A stretch of DNA of 64,000 nt. Origin: Streptomyces antimycoticus. Its GTDB lineage: Bacteria; Actinomycetota; Actinomycetes; Streptomycetales; Streptomycetaceae. The stretch is taken from positions 1,860,001-1,924,000 of the forward strand of contig NZ_BJHV01000001.1 of the NCBI RefSeq assembly GCF_005405925.1, read 5' to 3'. Positions 9,290 to 18,128 of the stretch are shown piece by piece. Below the pieces are notes generated by a model. It did no database searches, had not been told where the DNA came from, and saw nothing but the letters and a program-made list of their open reading frames with translations. Position numbers and translations under genes: made by a program. The stretch's first letter is position 1; each line of letters begins with the position of its first letter.

Positions 9290-10273
9290 ATGCGCACATT
9301 CCAGATCGATACGGGCGGCAGCCTGATCGCCCCGGCCACGCGTCCGGTGCCGACTCCATCGGCGGGCGAAGTGCTGGTCCGCGTGAAGGCCAGCGCCATC
9401 AACGCGCGCGACCTGCTCATCGTCTCCGGCAGGTATCCCATCGAGGTGCCACCGGGGCGCATCCCGCTCTCCGACGGCGCGGGCGTCGTGGAGGCGGTCG
9501 GGGACGGGGTTTCGCGGTTCCGGGTGGGGGACCGCGTCGTGAGCACCTTCCATCCGACCTGGCTGTACGGTCCGTTCCCGCAGTGGGGGGAGTTCCACGG
9601 GACGCAGCGCGATGGATGGCTCACCGAGTACATCGCCCTGGACGAACAGAGCCTGGTCGCCGTGCCGGACCATCTCTCGTTCGAGGAAGCGGCCACGCTT
9701 CCATGTGCCGCGCTCACCGCATGGTCGGCGGTGAGCGGAGTCGGCCCGGGCGACGCACTCCTGGTCCAGGGCTCGGGCGGGGTGTCGGTCTTCGCGCTGC
9801 AGTTCGCCCGCCTGGCCGGCGCACGGGTGCTCGCCACGACATCCAGCGAGGAGAAGGGCCGACGGCTCGGCACGCTCGGCGCATCCGATGTCGTCAACTA
9901 CCTCAGCACACCGGAGTGGGGCGCCCAGGTGCGGGCGCTCACCGGCGGCGGTGCCGACCGTGTCGTCGAGATCGGCGGCGCCGGAACGCTCGCCCAGTCC
10001 ATCGAGGCCATCGCCTACGGCGGGCAGATCGCCCTCGTCGGCAATCTCGCCTCGGGCGGTGGGATGGATGTGACGCGATTCTTCCGCCGCGCCGCCACGC
10101 TCAGGTCGATCAGTGTCGGCAGCCGGAGCGACTTCGAGCGGATGAACAAGGTCATCGGCCGGCATCGGCTGCGGCCCGTCATCGACCGTGTCGTCCCCTT
10201 CGACCAGGCACCGGAGGCGTTCGCCCACTTCGAGAAGGGGCCACGCTTCGGCAAGGTCGTCATCGGTCACTGA
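9290..10273 (+). CDS. Zinc-independent medium-chain dehydrogenase/reductase (quinone oxidoreductase-like)
   Basis: A 327-aa NAD(P)H-dependent oxidoreductase of the MDR superfamily, probably reducing quinones or alpha,beta-unsaturated carbonyls. Seen: the GroES-like N-domain with SDGAGVVEAVGDGVSRFRVG, the nucleotide-binding motif VQGSGGVSVFALQFARLAGA at about 160-180, and TGGGADRVVEIGG. The zinc ligands and the structural Cys cluster of alcohol dehydrogenases are absent. ATG 9290 follows AAAGGAGGGG. It is divergently transcribed from the AraC gene, which probably controls it. Confidence 0.85.
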   Translation: MRTFQIDTGGSLIAPATRPVPTPSAGEVLVRVKASAINARDLLIVSGRYPIEVPPGRIPLSDGAGVVEAVGDGVSRFRVGDRVVSTFHPTWLYGPFPQWGEFHGTQRDGWLTEYIALDEQSLVAVPDHLSFEEAATLPCAALTAWSAVSGVGPGDALLVQGSGGVSVFALQFARLAGARVLATTSSEEKGRRLGTLGASDVVNYLSTPEWGAQVRALTGGGADRVVEIGGAGTLAQSIEAIAYGGQIALVGNLASGGGMDVTRFFRRAATLRSISVGSRSDFERMNKVIGRHRLRPVIDRVVPFDQAPEAFAHFEKGPRFGKVVIGH

Positions 10274-10315
10274 CGACGTACGGCCACGGACCACCGACGG
10301 CCACGGACGCGCGGG

Positions 10316-11182
10316 TCACGGACGCGGAGCGGCGGTGCGGGGGCCGGTGACGCGAAGGAGGTCGAGCTTGCCCGCGTCGCTGCTTCCGGTCGCCGCCGTG
10401 TAGGTGACCATGCGCAGGTCCGCGCCGGGGACCACGAGGACATCGCAGTCCAGGTGGATGTCGCCGGCCTCCGGATGCCGGATCGTCTTCCGGTCGCTCG
10501 TGTGCTGGGCGGCGGTCGTCCGGGTGGCCCAGTAGTGCGCGAACACCTCGGACTCCGCCCGCAGTTCCCGCACCAGGCGCTGGAGCCGGCCGTCGGCGGG
10601 GTAACGGGAGACGGCGTCCTTGAGGTCGGCGACGATCGAGGCTTCGAAGGTGTCCGGCCCGCGCGCGGGCCGGATGTGAAGCGTCGCGGCGCGGGCGGCG
10701 CCGCTGCCGAACAGGGCGCGGGCCAGGCTGCGTTCGGCGGCCGGGAGGACGGCGGGATCGCCGTGCAGGGCGCTCCACATGGCGTTCCACCACACCAGGG
10801 TCCAATCCGCGGTGAACACCCCGATCGGGACATCGCCCAGGCGCGCGGCGAGCCGTTGGATGCCCGGGGGCACATGGGCGTTGACCGTCCCGTCGCGCGG
10901 CGGCAGAAGCCCGGCGCTCCGGTAGAGCTGGTCGCGCTCGGCGCGGGAGAGCTGGAGGGCGCGGGCGAGGGCGCCGACGACCTGGTCCGAGGGGTTCTTC
11001 GCGCGTCCCTGCTCCAGGCGCAGGATGTAGTCGACGGAGAGCCCGGCCAGCTGTGCGAGCTCCTCGCGGCGCAGTCCCGGGGCGCGGCGTGTGGCCGTCG
11101 GGGCGAAGCCGGCGTCGGCCGGGGAGAGGCGGTCGCGCCAGGCGCGCAGGAGCGCGGCGAAGTCGGAGCCGGAGGAAGCCAT
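10316..11182 (-). CDS. XRE-family regulator with MmyB-type ligand domain
   Basis: A 288-aa protein. Residues about 10-80 form an XRE helix-turn-helix (LRREELAQLAGLSVDYILRL then EQGRAKNPSDQVVGALARAL). Residues about 100-270 match the MmyB-like PAS-related domain, with PIGVFTADWTLVWWNAMWSA and the terminal LDLLRVTGP. This group often binds fatty acids or other hydrophobic ligands and usually regulates an adjacent short-chain dehydrogenase, the arrangement here: an SDR starts divergently 151 bp away. ATG 11182 is chosen because the frame upstream runs through the intergenic region and into the SDR. Confidence 0.87.
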   Translation of the reverse strand: MASSGSDFAALLRAWRDRLSPADAGFAPTATRRAPGLRREELAQLAGLSVDYILRLEQGRAKNPSDQVVGALARALQLSRAERDQLYRSAGLLPPRDGTVNAHVPPGIQRLAARLGDVPIGVFTADWTLVWWNAMWSALHGDPAVLPAAERSLARALFGSGAARAATLHIRPARGPDTFEASIVADLKDAVSRYPADGRLQRLVRELRAESEVFAHYWATRTTAAQHTSDRKTIRHPEAGDIHLDCDVLVVPGADLRMVTYTAATGSSDAGKLDLLRVTGPRTAAPRP

Positions 11183-11333
11183 GGGTTGATTCTCGCCGCG
11201 CGGCGCCGGATGAGCCTGGGTACTGCCAGTCCTAGTGACGCGGACGGCACTGGCCGGCGGGGGCGGAGGCGGCGAACGTGGAGCCGCCGCGCCCGAGCCG
11301 GGCGCCATCGGCCGACCAGTGAAGGACCCTTTG

Positions 11334-12257
11334 ATGAAGCACACCCTGGTGATGACGGGCGCGAGCCGCGGGATCGGCCGGGTCGCCGCGGAGCACATCC
11401 TGCGCCAGTCGCCCCCTGCGCACCTCGTCGTCGTGGCCCGTGCGTCCTCCGGCGCCCGGCTCGCCGAGGAACTCGCCATGGGCGGACACACGGTCTCGCA
11501 CGTCCCGGCGGACCTCGCCTCGCTGCGGAGTGTCCGCTCCGCGGCCGCCGAGATCCGTGACCGGCTGGAGCGCGGTGATCTGCCACCGCTGCGCGGGTTC
11601 GTGGGCAACGCGGGCATGCAGTACACCAACGCGCTGACCGAGTCCCCCGAGGGGTTCGAGGCCACGTTCGCCGTCAACGTGCTCGCCAACCACCTCTTCG
11701 TCCGCCTGCTCCAGGACCACTTCGCCGCTCCCGCCCGGATCGTGATCACCGTCAGCGACACCCACTTCGGCGACGTCAAGCACAACCTGGGCATGGTGCC
11801 GGGCCCGGTCTGGCAGTCCCCCGACGTCCTCGCCCGTCCGGGCGCCTTCCCCAAGCCGGGCAGCACGGCCGGTGGCCGCACCGCGTACTCGACGAGCAAG
11901 CTGGCCGCCATCTACCTCGTGCACGAGTACGCGCGCCGGCTTCCGGCCGGGATCGACGCCATCGCCTACAACCCGGGCTTCGTCCCCGGCACCGGCCTCG
12001 CCCGCAACGCGGGTCCCGTCTCCCGGTTCGCCATGCGGCGCGTCCTGCCGGTGATGACCCTCACGCCGTTCGCCACCGGCCGGGCCACCGCGGGCCGCCA
12101 CCTCGCCGATGTCGTCCTGGGCACGACCGCCGCACCGACCGGGTCCTATGTGGACCGCGCCGAGGTGGCGCGGTCGTCGCAGGAGTCCTACGACCCGCTG
12201 CGCGAGCGCGAACTCTGGGACGTCGTCGAACGGTTCACCGTGGCGCACCCGGGCTGA
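11334..12257 (+). CDS. Short-chain dehydrogenase/reductase (protochlorophyllide-reductase-like SDR)
   Basis: A 307-aa SDR. The cofactor loop TGASRGIG begins at about residue 8, NAG occurs in FVGNAGMQYTNALTE, and the catalytic pair is TAYSTSKLA (YxxxK, about residues 180-184). The long insert between the NAG motif and the active site is typical of the retinol-dehydrogenase/protochlorophyllide-reductase-like SDR branch. Substrate unknown. ATG 11334 follows GAAGGA. Its divergent XRE/MmyB partner is the likely regulator. Confidence 0.85.
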   Translation: MKHTLVMTGASRGIGRVAAEHILRQSPPAHLVVVARASSGARLAEELAMGGHTVSHVPADLASLRSVRSAAAEIRDRLERGDLPPLRGFVGNAGMQYTNALTESPEGFEATFAVNVLANHLFVRLLQDHFAAPARIVITVSDTHFGDVKHNLGMVPGPVWQSPDVLARPGAFPKPGSTAGGRTAYSTSKLAAIYLVHEYARRLPAGIDAIAYNPGFVPGTGLARNAGPVSRFAMRRVLPVMTLTPFATGRATAGRHLADVVLGTTAAPTGSYVDRAEVARSSQESYDPLRERELWDVVERFTVAHPG

Positions 12258-12302
12258 CCACTGGACGCCCGGGCGTTCCGCGGAAACCGGGTCCCGACCG
12301 GA

Positions 12303-13147
12303 TCAGCCCAGCTCCGCGACGAGATCCGCCACCTGCCCGGGCATGGACAAGAACGGCGAGTGGGAGGAGTCGAGCGCCGCGACCGCGGTCGGGTTGTCCG
12401 GGAAGGCCACCGTGGCGTCGCTGATGAGCTTCTTCTGGAGCGCCGGGCGCACCGCCATGTCCCGTGCGCAGGTGATGTAGGTACGGGGGACCGAGCCCCA
12501 GCCGCCGCGGGTGAGGGTGGTGGTGCCGAGCGCGATGCCGATCGGAGCGTCGGGCGTCAGCAGTCCCACGGCGGCTTCGGCGACGGCCGGGTCGACGTCG
12601 CCGTAGAACGCGTCCAGCAACTGCCGACGGTACGCCGCGTCGCCCGAGGCGAGGTCCAGCCGCAGCGCCCCGATCGCGGCGGGATCGGCCCGGACGCAGG
12701 ACTGGGCGAGGGCGCCCGCGTTCTCGGGCATCCGGGCGTAGGCGAAGGCGGGGACGTCCGAGGCCGGCATGAGCGCGCTCAGATAGACCGCGTGGGCCAC
12801 CGACTCGGGTGCCTGCTCCGTGGCCCGCGTCAGCACGGTGCCGCCCTGTGGGCGATCACCGTGACCGGGCCGCCCCGGCCGACCCGCTTGATCTGCGACA
12901 CCAGGAGATCACCCGCCCGGTCGAGATCCACGTCCGCCACCGGCGAGACCTCGGTGGCCAGTGCCTCGGCGTCGAAGGGGCGGCTGGTGAGGCAGGCGGG
13001 CCGGCGTGCGCGCAGCCCGTGCCCTGCCATGTCCACCGCGACAGCCGAGCGGCCGGAACCGGCCAGAGCGGCGATCACCTCGGTCCAGCACCAGGCCCCA
13101 TGCCAATTACCGTGCAGGAACAGCAACGGGGTGGCTCGAACGGGCAT
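12303..13147 (-). pseudogene. Alpha/beta hydrolase (esterase), frameshifted at the nucleophile elbow
   Basis: The 5' part (13147 to about 12845) encodes MPVRATPLLFLHGNWHGAWC followed by WTEVIAALAGSGRSAVAVDM and ends VTVIAHRAAPC-stop. The 3' part (12836-12303) continues the family in another frame: LTRATEQAPESVAHAVYLSA down to the His-bearing SSHSPFLSMPGQVADLVAEL. Relatives read VIAHSxGGTVLTR here, so about 4 nt are missing at 12841-12850, and the GxSxG serine codon is destroyed. Start ATG 13147 has AAGGGAG upstream. As written the enzyme cannot be made. It follows the epoxide hydrolase on the same strand. Confidence 0.75.
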
Positions 13148-13188
13148 CGTGGCTCCCTTGCGCCGGCGCGGGATCGGAGTGCGGTCCG

Positions 13189-14370
13189 TCACCGTAGACC
13201 GCGGAAGGCGGCCCGCACCTCCTCCACCAGCACGTCGGGGTGCTCCAGCCCCGGAAAATGACCGCCTCGGTCCAATGCGTGCCAGGAGCGCAGATCCGTG
13301 TAGCGCCGCTCGGCCCAGCGCCTGGCCGTGGGCCATGGCTCGGCCGGGAAGAGCGAGCACGCGGTCGGCACGGTCACGGGCCGGGCGTTCTCCTCTTCGG
13401 CGCTGCGCGGCGTCCAGCGCAGCGCCTCCCAGTACCAGCGGGAGGTGGATGCTCCGGTGCCGGTGAGCCAGTACAACGCGATGCCTTCGGCCTGCCGGTC
13501 GAGGCTCACCCCTCCCCCGGCCTCGGTCCGGGTGTCGGCGTAGGCGGCGAACTTCTCGCCCAGCCAGGCGGCCAGCCCGGCGGGCGAGTCGACCAGGGCG
13601 TAGCCGAGGGTCTGGGGCCGGGTGCCCATCTGGATCCCGAAGCCATAGCCGTCGGCCAGGTGCAGATCACGCCGTTCGATCATCCGCGCCTCGGCCGGGG
13701 TGGCGGTGTCGCGGTCCTGCGGGAGCGGTGAGGCTACCGGCATCGTCAGGTGCAGGCCGATCACCCGCGAGGGAAACCGGCGGGCCAGCTCGGTGCTGAT
13801 GAACGCGCCCCAGTCGCCGCCGTGCGCAGCGAAGCGGTCGTACCCCAGCCGGCTCATCAGCGTGGCCCAGGCGTCGGCCGTCCGGGCGGGGTTCCACCCC
13901 GTCTCCGCGGGGCGGCCGCTGAAGCCGAACCCGGGCAGCGACGGAATGACGACGTCGAAGGCGTCGGCCCGGTCGCCGCCATGGCCGGCCGGATCGGTGA
14001 GCGGGCCGATGACCTGCTCGAACTCCAGGATCGACCCGGGCCAGCCGTGCGTCAGCAGCAGCGGCGTCGCGGCGGGCTCCGGCGACCGCACATGCCAGAA
14101 GGCCAGCTCCAGGCCGTCGATGACGGTGCGGAAGTGGCCGATCGCGTTCCAGGTCTTCTCGCGTGCCCGCCAGTCCACATCGCGCAACGCCGCGAGGAGC
14201 GCCCGCATCTGGTCCAGCGGCACGCCTTGGGACGCGTCGGCCACGGTCTCGGATTCGGGAAGGCGGACCCGGTCCAGCCGGGAGCGCAGATCGTCGAGAT
14301 CGGCGTCGGGAACGCAGATGGCGAAGGGTTCGATATCGGGCGTCACCGCGCCCGCGGGGTAAGTCGGCAC
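13189..14370 (-). CDS. Epoxide hydrolase, alpha/beta-hydrolase fold with EHN domain
   Basis: A 393-aa protein of the microsomal-type epoxide hydrolase family. Seen: the N-terminal EHN domain (about 5-110), the oxyanion segment LLLTHGWPGSILEFEQV, the nucleophile motif GGDWGAF (Asp) with RFAAHGGDWGAFISTELARR, and the C-terminal catalytic histidine in DRGGHFPGLEHP. It hydrolyses epoxides to vicinal diols. GTG 14370 is the best start (PTYPAGAVTPDIEPF follows). The Shine-Dalgarno is weak. Upstream in-frame codons overlap the AraC gene, which starts 59 bp further out on the same strand and is likely its regulator or operon partner. Confidence 0.87.
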   Translation of the reverse strand: MPTYPAGAVTPDIEPFAICVPDADLDDLRSRLDRVRLPESETVADASQGVPLDQMRALLAALRDVDWRAREKTWNAIGHFRTVIDGLELAFWHVRSPEPAATPLLLTHGWPGSILEFEQVIGPLTDPAGHGGDRADAFDVVIPSLPGFGFSGRPAETGWNPARTADAWATLMSRLGYDRFAAHGGDWGAFISTELARRFPSRVIGLHLTMPVASPLPQDRDTATPAEARMIERRDLHLADGYGFGIQMGTRPQTLGYALVDSPAGLAAWLGEKFAAYADTRTEAGGGVSLDRQAEGIALYWLTGTGASTSRWYWEALRWTPRSAEEENARPVTVPTACSLFPAEPWPTARRWAERRYTDLRSWHALDRGGHFPGLEHPDVLVEEVRAAFRGLR

Positions 14371-14429
14371 GCCACGAACGCTAGAACCGGCCCAGGGCCA
14401 CGGGAATGCGCGCGATTGCCGTACAGGGA

Positions 14430-15329
14430 TCATCGATTGCGGTAGGCCGACGGCCGGACCCCCGTATGCCGCAGGAACGCCGTGGACAGTGAACCGGGGC
14501 TGCCGAATCCGCATCGCGTGGCGACCTGGGCGACGGACAGCCCCCCGGCTCCGAGCAGCCGCTGCGCCTCCTCGAGCCGCAGCCGGGTGAGATAGCGGTG
14601 CGGCGTCTGGCCCGTGGCCTCCTTGAACACCCGAATGAAGTGGTAGACGCTGAAGCCGGCCTCGGAGGCCAAGTCCGCCACCGTCAACGGGCTGTGGAGC
14701 CGGTCCCGCATCATCGCCACGGCCTTGTGCACCCAGGGCCCTTCGGCGCTCTCCCGGCTCACCTTCGGTGGCCGGACGCCGCCGCTGAGCAGATGCACGG
14801 CGAGGAACGTCGCCGCGGACTCCGCGTACAGGTCCTCGGCCTCACCGGCCGCGCCCAGCGACCGCATGGTGTGTTCGACGAGCGGATCCCCCGAGGCCAC
14901 CGCGGCGGCCATCCGCTCATAGTCGACGCCCGCCCCGCCCAGCTGCTCGACCGTACGGGCGAGGGTGACGTGTGGAATGTGCACCTGAAGGGTCCGCAAG
15001 GGGGCCACGGACCGGTAGCGGCGCACCGACGCCACGCCCGGAAGGGCCATATCGACCTGCCCGGGCAGCCAATGCCGCCGCTGCCAGCGCCCACCGGTGC
15101 GGGTCTCCATCGATGCGTCGCCCGCGACCGTCAGCACCAGATGCAGATCCTCGGTGGCGGGCAGTGCCACCCGCTCCACGCGCGCGGTGTGATGGAACCG
15201 CTGCAGAAGCAGCGACCGCCAGCCCAGGCTGTCCCAGCTGCTGAACGTCCGCTCGACATACGGGTTCGCGTCGAATCCGGTATACGGCTCGAGGTCGAAG
15301 TCGGGAGCGTCGCACACCACATCGAGCAT
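14430..15329 (-). CDS. AraC-family transcriptional regulator
   Basis: A 299-aa regulator. Residues about 1-180 form a sensor half without a recognisable enzymatic motif. The last 110 residues carry two HTH motifs: LTVADLASEAGFSVYHFIRV then FKEATGQTPHRYLTRLRLEE, and LSVAQVATRCGFGSPGSLST then AFLRHTGVRPSAYRNR. It lies directly upstream of the epoxide hydrolase on the same strand and downstream of the flavin oxidoreductase gene. It probably controls one of these, by position only. Confidence 0.85.
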   Translation of the reverse strand: MLDVVCDAPDFDLEPYTGFDANPYVERTFSSWDSLGWRSLLLQRFHHTARVERVALPATEDLHLVLTVAGDASMETRTGGRWQRRHWLPGQVDMALPGVASVRRYRSVAPLRTLQVHIPHVTLARTVEQLGGAGVDYERMAAAVASGDPLVEHTMRSLGAAGEAEDLYAESAATFLAVHLLSGGVRPPKVSRESAEGPWVHKAVAMMRDRLHSPLTVADLASEAGFSVYHFIRVFKEATGQTPHRYLTRLRLEEAQRLLGAGGLSVAQVATRCGFGSPGSLSTAFLRHTGVRPSAYRNR

Positions 15330-15371
15330 ACCGATGGCCGGTGCGGACCGGGCATTCCGGCGTTCGGTCCC

Positions 15372-16436
15372 TCAGGCGCCCAGGGAGGGGTAGTCGATGA
15401 ATCCCTCGTCGGTGCCGCCGTAGTAGGTCGACGTATCGGGCGTGTTGTACGGTCCGCCCGCTCGCAGCCGGGCCGGCAGGTCGGGGTTGGCGAGGAAGAG
15501 CGCGCCGAAGGACAGCATGTCGGCCGTGCCGTCCTCGATGAGCGTCAGGTCCGCCGCGCTGGTGAATCCGTCGGTCGCGGGGTTGAGGATGAAGGTCCCG
15601 GAGAATTCCTTGCGGAGGAGGGCGCTCAGATCGCGGGAGCTTTCGACGACATGCAGATAGGCGGGGCCGGTCTCGTTCAGCCGGCGGACGAGGTGGGCGT
15701 ACGTGGGCTCGAGCTCGGGCTCCTCGATTCCGTTGTAGCGAATGCCGGGCGAGATGCGTATCCCCGTGCGGTGTGCCCCGATGGCCGCCGACACCGCCGC
15801 GACCACCTCCGCCGCGAACCGGACCCGGCCTTCGACCGAGCCGCCCCACTCGTCGGTGCGCAGATTGGAGCTGGGCGCCAGGAACTGGTGGACCAAGTAG
15901 CCGTACGCGGCGTGCACTTCGACCCCGTCGAACCCCGCCTCCACGGCGTTGCGCGCGGCCTGGGCGAAATCCGCGATCGTCTCCCGCACCTCCTGGGAGG
16001 TCAGCGCGCGGGGGGTGGTGAAGTCCTTCATTCCGTGGACGGTGAACAACCGGCCGGGTGCGGCGACGGCCGACGGGGCGACGTGGACCATCCCCTCGGG
16101 CAGCAGCTCGGGGTCGCCGATCCTGCCGACGTGCGCGAGCTGGGCGAAGACCGTGCCGCCCTTGGCGTGCACCGCGTCGGTGACGCGGCGCCAGGCGGCG
16201 ATCTGCTCGGCACTGTGCAGCCCCGGGGTGTGGGGGAAGCCCTGGCCGACCGGTGACGGCCACGACCCCTCCGTGATGATCAGGCCGGCGGTGGCCCGCT
16301 GTGCGTAGTACGTCGCCATCGAGTCGGTGGCCGTACCGCCGGGCCCGAAGGCACGGGCACGTCCCATGGCGGGCATGACCAGGCGGTTGCGAAGGCGCGG
16401 CCCGGCAAGGTCGATCGGATCGAAGGGTGTGGTCAC
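15372..16436 (-). CDS. Old Yellow Enzyme family NADH:flavin oxidoreductase / ene-reductase
   Basis: A 354-aa FMN-dependent TIM-barrel enzyme that reduces activated C=C bonds. Seen: N-terminal PIDLAGPRLRNRLVMPAMGR, TEGSWPSPVGQGFPHTPGLH, FAQLAHVGRIG, FDGVEVHAAYGYLVHQFLAP then SSNLRTDEWGGSVEGRVRF, and LSFGALFLANPDLPARLRAG near the end. GTG 16436 is chosen: it begins TTPFDPIDLAGPRL and has GGGAG at good spacing, while the longer frame runs through the operator region. It is divergent from a MarR gene. Palindromic sites between the two indicate direct MarR control. Confidence 0.9.
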   Translation of the reverse strand: MTTPFDPIDLAGPRLRNRLVMPAMGRARAFGPGGTATDSMATYYAQRATAGLIITEGSWPSPVGQGFPHTPGLHSAEQIAAWRRVTDAVHAKGGTVFAQLAHVGRIGDPELLPEGMVHVAPSAVAAPGRLFTVHGMKDFTTPRALTSQEVRETIADFAQAARNAVEAGFDGVEVHAAYGYLVHQFLAPSSNLRTDEWGGSVEGRVRFAAEVVAAVSAAIGAHRTGIRISPGIRYNGIEEPELEPTYAHLVRRLNETGPAYLHVVESSRDLSALLRKEFSGTFILNPATDGFTSAADLTLIEDGTADMLSFGALFLANPDLPARLRAGGPYNTPDTSTYYGGTDEGFIDYPSLGA

Positions 16437-16480
16437 AACGGCTCCCGCGGGTTGATGGACATGACGGCCGGCAACGAGGT

Positions 16481-16553
16481 CATTGGTTGACCAACGATCT
16501 CGCCGGAGAGCCACCATAACCCATTCGTTGGCCGACCAATGATTGGCCGGCCA
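16481..16553. promoter_or_regulatory. Probable MarR operators between OYE and marR
   Basis: Two inverted copies of a 16-bp site lie in the divergent promoter. CATTGGTTGACCAACG is at 16481-16496, and CGTTGGCCGACCAATG at 16526-16541 is the opposite orientation with one or two changes. The first contains the perfect inverted repeat TTGGT-TG-ACCAA. A third related palindrome, TTGGCCGGCCA, follows at 16543-16553. Size and position fit MarR dimer binding and autorepression. Confidence 0.7.
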
Positions 16554-16569
16554 CGATAGTCTTGCCCCC

Positions 16570-17061
16570 ATGACCACAGAGCTCCCGCACACCGACGCGA
16601 CGCAGGGCTCGTACGGCGGCGCCGTCAGCCAGACCCTGGCGCGCGTTTCCCGCCTGCACCGCCTCGCCGGTGGCAGGCTGCTGCGCCCGACCGGTCTCTG
16701 TTCCGGTCAGGAATTCCTGATGATGGCCCTGTGGGATGCCGGACCGGTCCGTCAGTCGGAGCTGGCCAGGGCGCTCGACCTGGATCCGTCGACCGTGACC
16801 CTGACGCTGCGGCGGCTGGAGCAGGGCGGGTATGTCATCCGCGCACGCGATCCGCATGACCGGCGCGTCATGCTCGTCCGGGCCTCGGAGGAGAGCTACG
16901 CCCTGCGACCCAAGGTCTCGGAGGTCTGGGGGCAGCTGGAGGAGCACATCCTGGACGGGCTGGATGACGCGGAGCGCGAAGCCTTCGCCAGGATCCTCGC
17001 CAAGGTCGAGAAGAACCTCGCCCCCGGCGAGGAGGGCTCCCCCGACACCCCTGGCGCGTGA
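16570..17061 (+). CDS. MarR-family transcriptional regulator
   Basis: A 163-aa winged-helix regulator. The recognition region is VRQSELARALDLDPSTVTLT then LRRLEQGGYVIRARDPHDRR, with the wing DPHDRRVMLV typical of MarR. Flanking helices (about 15-45 and 115-150) would form the dimer interface. ATG 16570 is 29 nt after the second operator copy, so the protein probably represses itself and the divergent Old Yellow Enzyme and responds to an electrophile or phenolic compound. The ligand is inference. Confidence 0.88.
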   Translation: MTTELPHTDATQGSYGGAVSQTLARVSRLHRLAGGRLLRPTGLCSGQEFLMMALWDAGPVRQSELARALDLDPSTVTLTLRRLEQGGYVIRARDPHDRRVMLVRASEESYALRPKVSEVWGQLEEHILDGLDDAEREAFARILAKVEKNLAPGEEGSPDTPGA

Positions 17062-17068
17062 TCAGCGG

Positions 17069-17262
17069 TCAGTCATTGCGTGTCCACGAGCCCAGCACCA
17101 TCAGCGTCTTGGTTCCGGTGACCTGCCCGACACGGCGCAGGGCGTCGATGACCTGCTGCAGATGCTTGATATCCCGCACCGGACGTTCACCAGGGCGTCG
17201 GGGTCGCCGGCGATGGTGAAGACGGCCTGCACCTCGGGGACCGCGTAGTCGGTACGGACGAT
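17069..17262 (-). pseudogene. Lrp/AsnC regulator C-terminal remnant
   Basis: On the minus strand, 17262-17190 encodes RTDYAVPEVQAVFTIAGDPD then ALVNV. A second frame continues DIKHLQQVIDALRRVGQVTG then TKTLMVLGSWTR to a stop at 17069. Together these are the ligand-binding (RAM) domain of an Lrp/AsnC protein, joined by one missing base near 17182 (a GG that should be GGG). The DNA-binding half is absent and the remnant abuts an acyl-CoA dehydrogenase fragment. Confidence 0.65.
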
Positions 17263-17273
17263 CCTTCCCCCTT

Positions 17274-18112
17274 CTGACGTACGGCACCTCCGACCAGCGC
17301 GGGCGCTGGGCGGAGGACATCCTCAGCGGCCGTCTCATCGGTAGCTACAGCCTGTCCGAGCCGCAGGCCGGGTCCGACGCGGCGGCCCTGACCTGCCGCG
17401 CCGACAAGGCCCCGACGGCTATCGGATCACCGGCGCCAAGGCGTGGATCACCCATGGCGGCAAGGCGGACTTCTACGCCCTGTTCGCCCGCACCGGTCCG
17501 GGCAGTGACGGCATCTCCTGCTTCTTCGCGCCCGGACACACCGACGGTCTCACCTTCGGCCGGCCCGAGGACAAGATGGGCCTGCATGCCATCCCCACCA
17601 CCTCGGCCTTCTGGGACGATGCGCCGCTGGCCACCGACCGGCTCATCGGCGCCGAGGGCCAGGGGCTCCAGATCGCCTTCAGCGCCCTGGACTCCGGCCG
17701 GCTGGGCGTCGCCGCCTGCGCCACCGGGCTGGCCCAGGCCGCCCTGGACGCCGCGACCGCCTACCCCCACGAACGCACCACCTTCGGCCGCCGAATCATC
17801 GACCACCAAGGGCTCGGCTTCCTGCTGGCCGACATGGCCGCCGCCGTCGACTCCGCGCGCGCCACCTACGTGGACGCCGCCCGCCGCCGTGACCACGGGC
17901 GCCCGTACACCCGCCAGGCGAGCGTCGCCAAGCTGACGGCGACCGACGCCGCCATGAAGGTCACCACGGACGCGGTCCAGGTCTTCGGCGGCTATGGATA
18001 CACCCGCGACTTCCCCGTGGAGCGCTATATGCGCGAAGCGAAGATCATGCAGATCTTCGAGGGCACCAACCAGATCCAGCGGCTGATCATCAGCCGTCAG
18101 CTCGCCCACTGA
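17274..18112 (+). pseudogene. Acyl-CoA dehydrogenase, N-terminally truncated and frameshifted
   Basis: From 17274 one frame reads LTYGTSDQRGRWAEDILSGR then LIGSYSLSEPQAGSDAAALT. After about 17410 another frame continues DGYRITGAKAWITHGGKADF and runs in register to 18112, including KTTFGRR-like ERTTFGRRIIDHQ, FGGYGYTRDFPVERYMREAK and IFEGTNQIQRLIISRQL. These are middle and C-terminal acyl-CoA dehydrogenase domains with the flavin-binding and active-site regions. About 120 N-terminal residues are missing. The frame change fits one missing C in the run at 17410-17413. There is no start codon at a sensible position. Confidence 0.8.
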
Positions 18113-18128
18113 CCTGCCCCGGCGGCTG

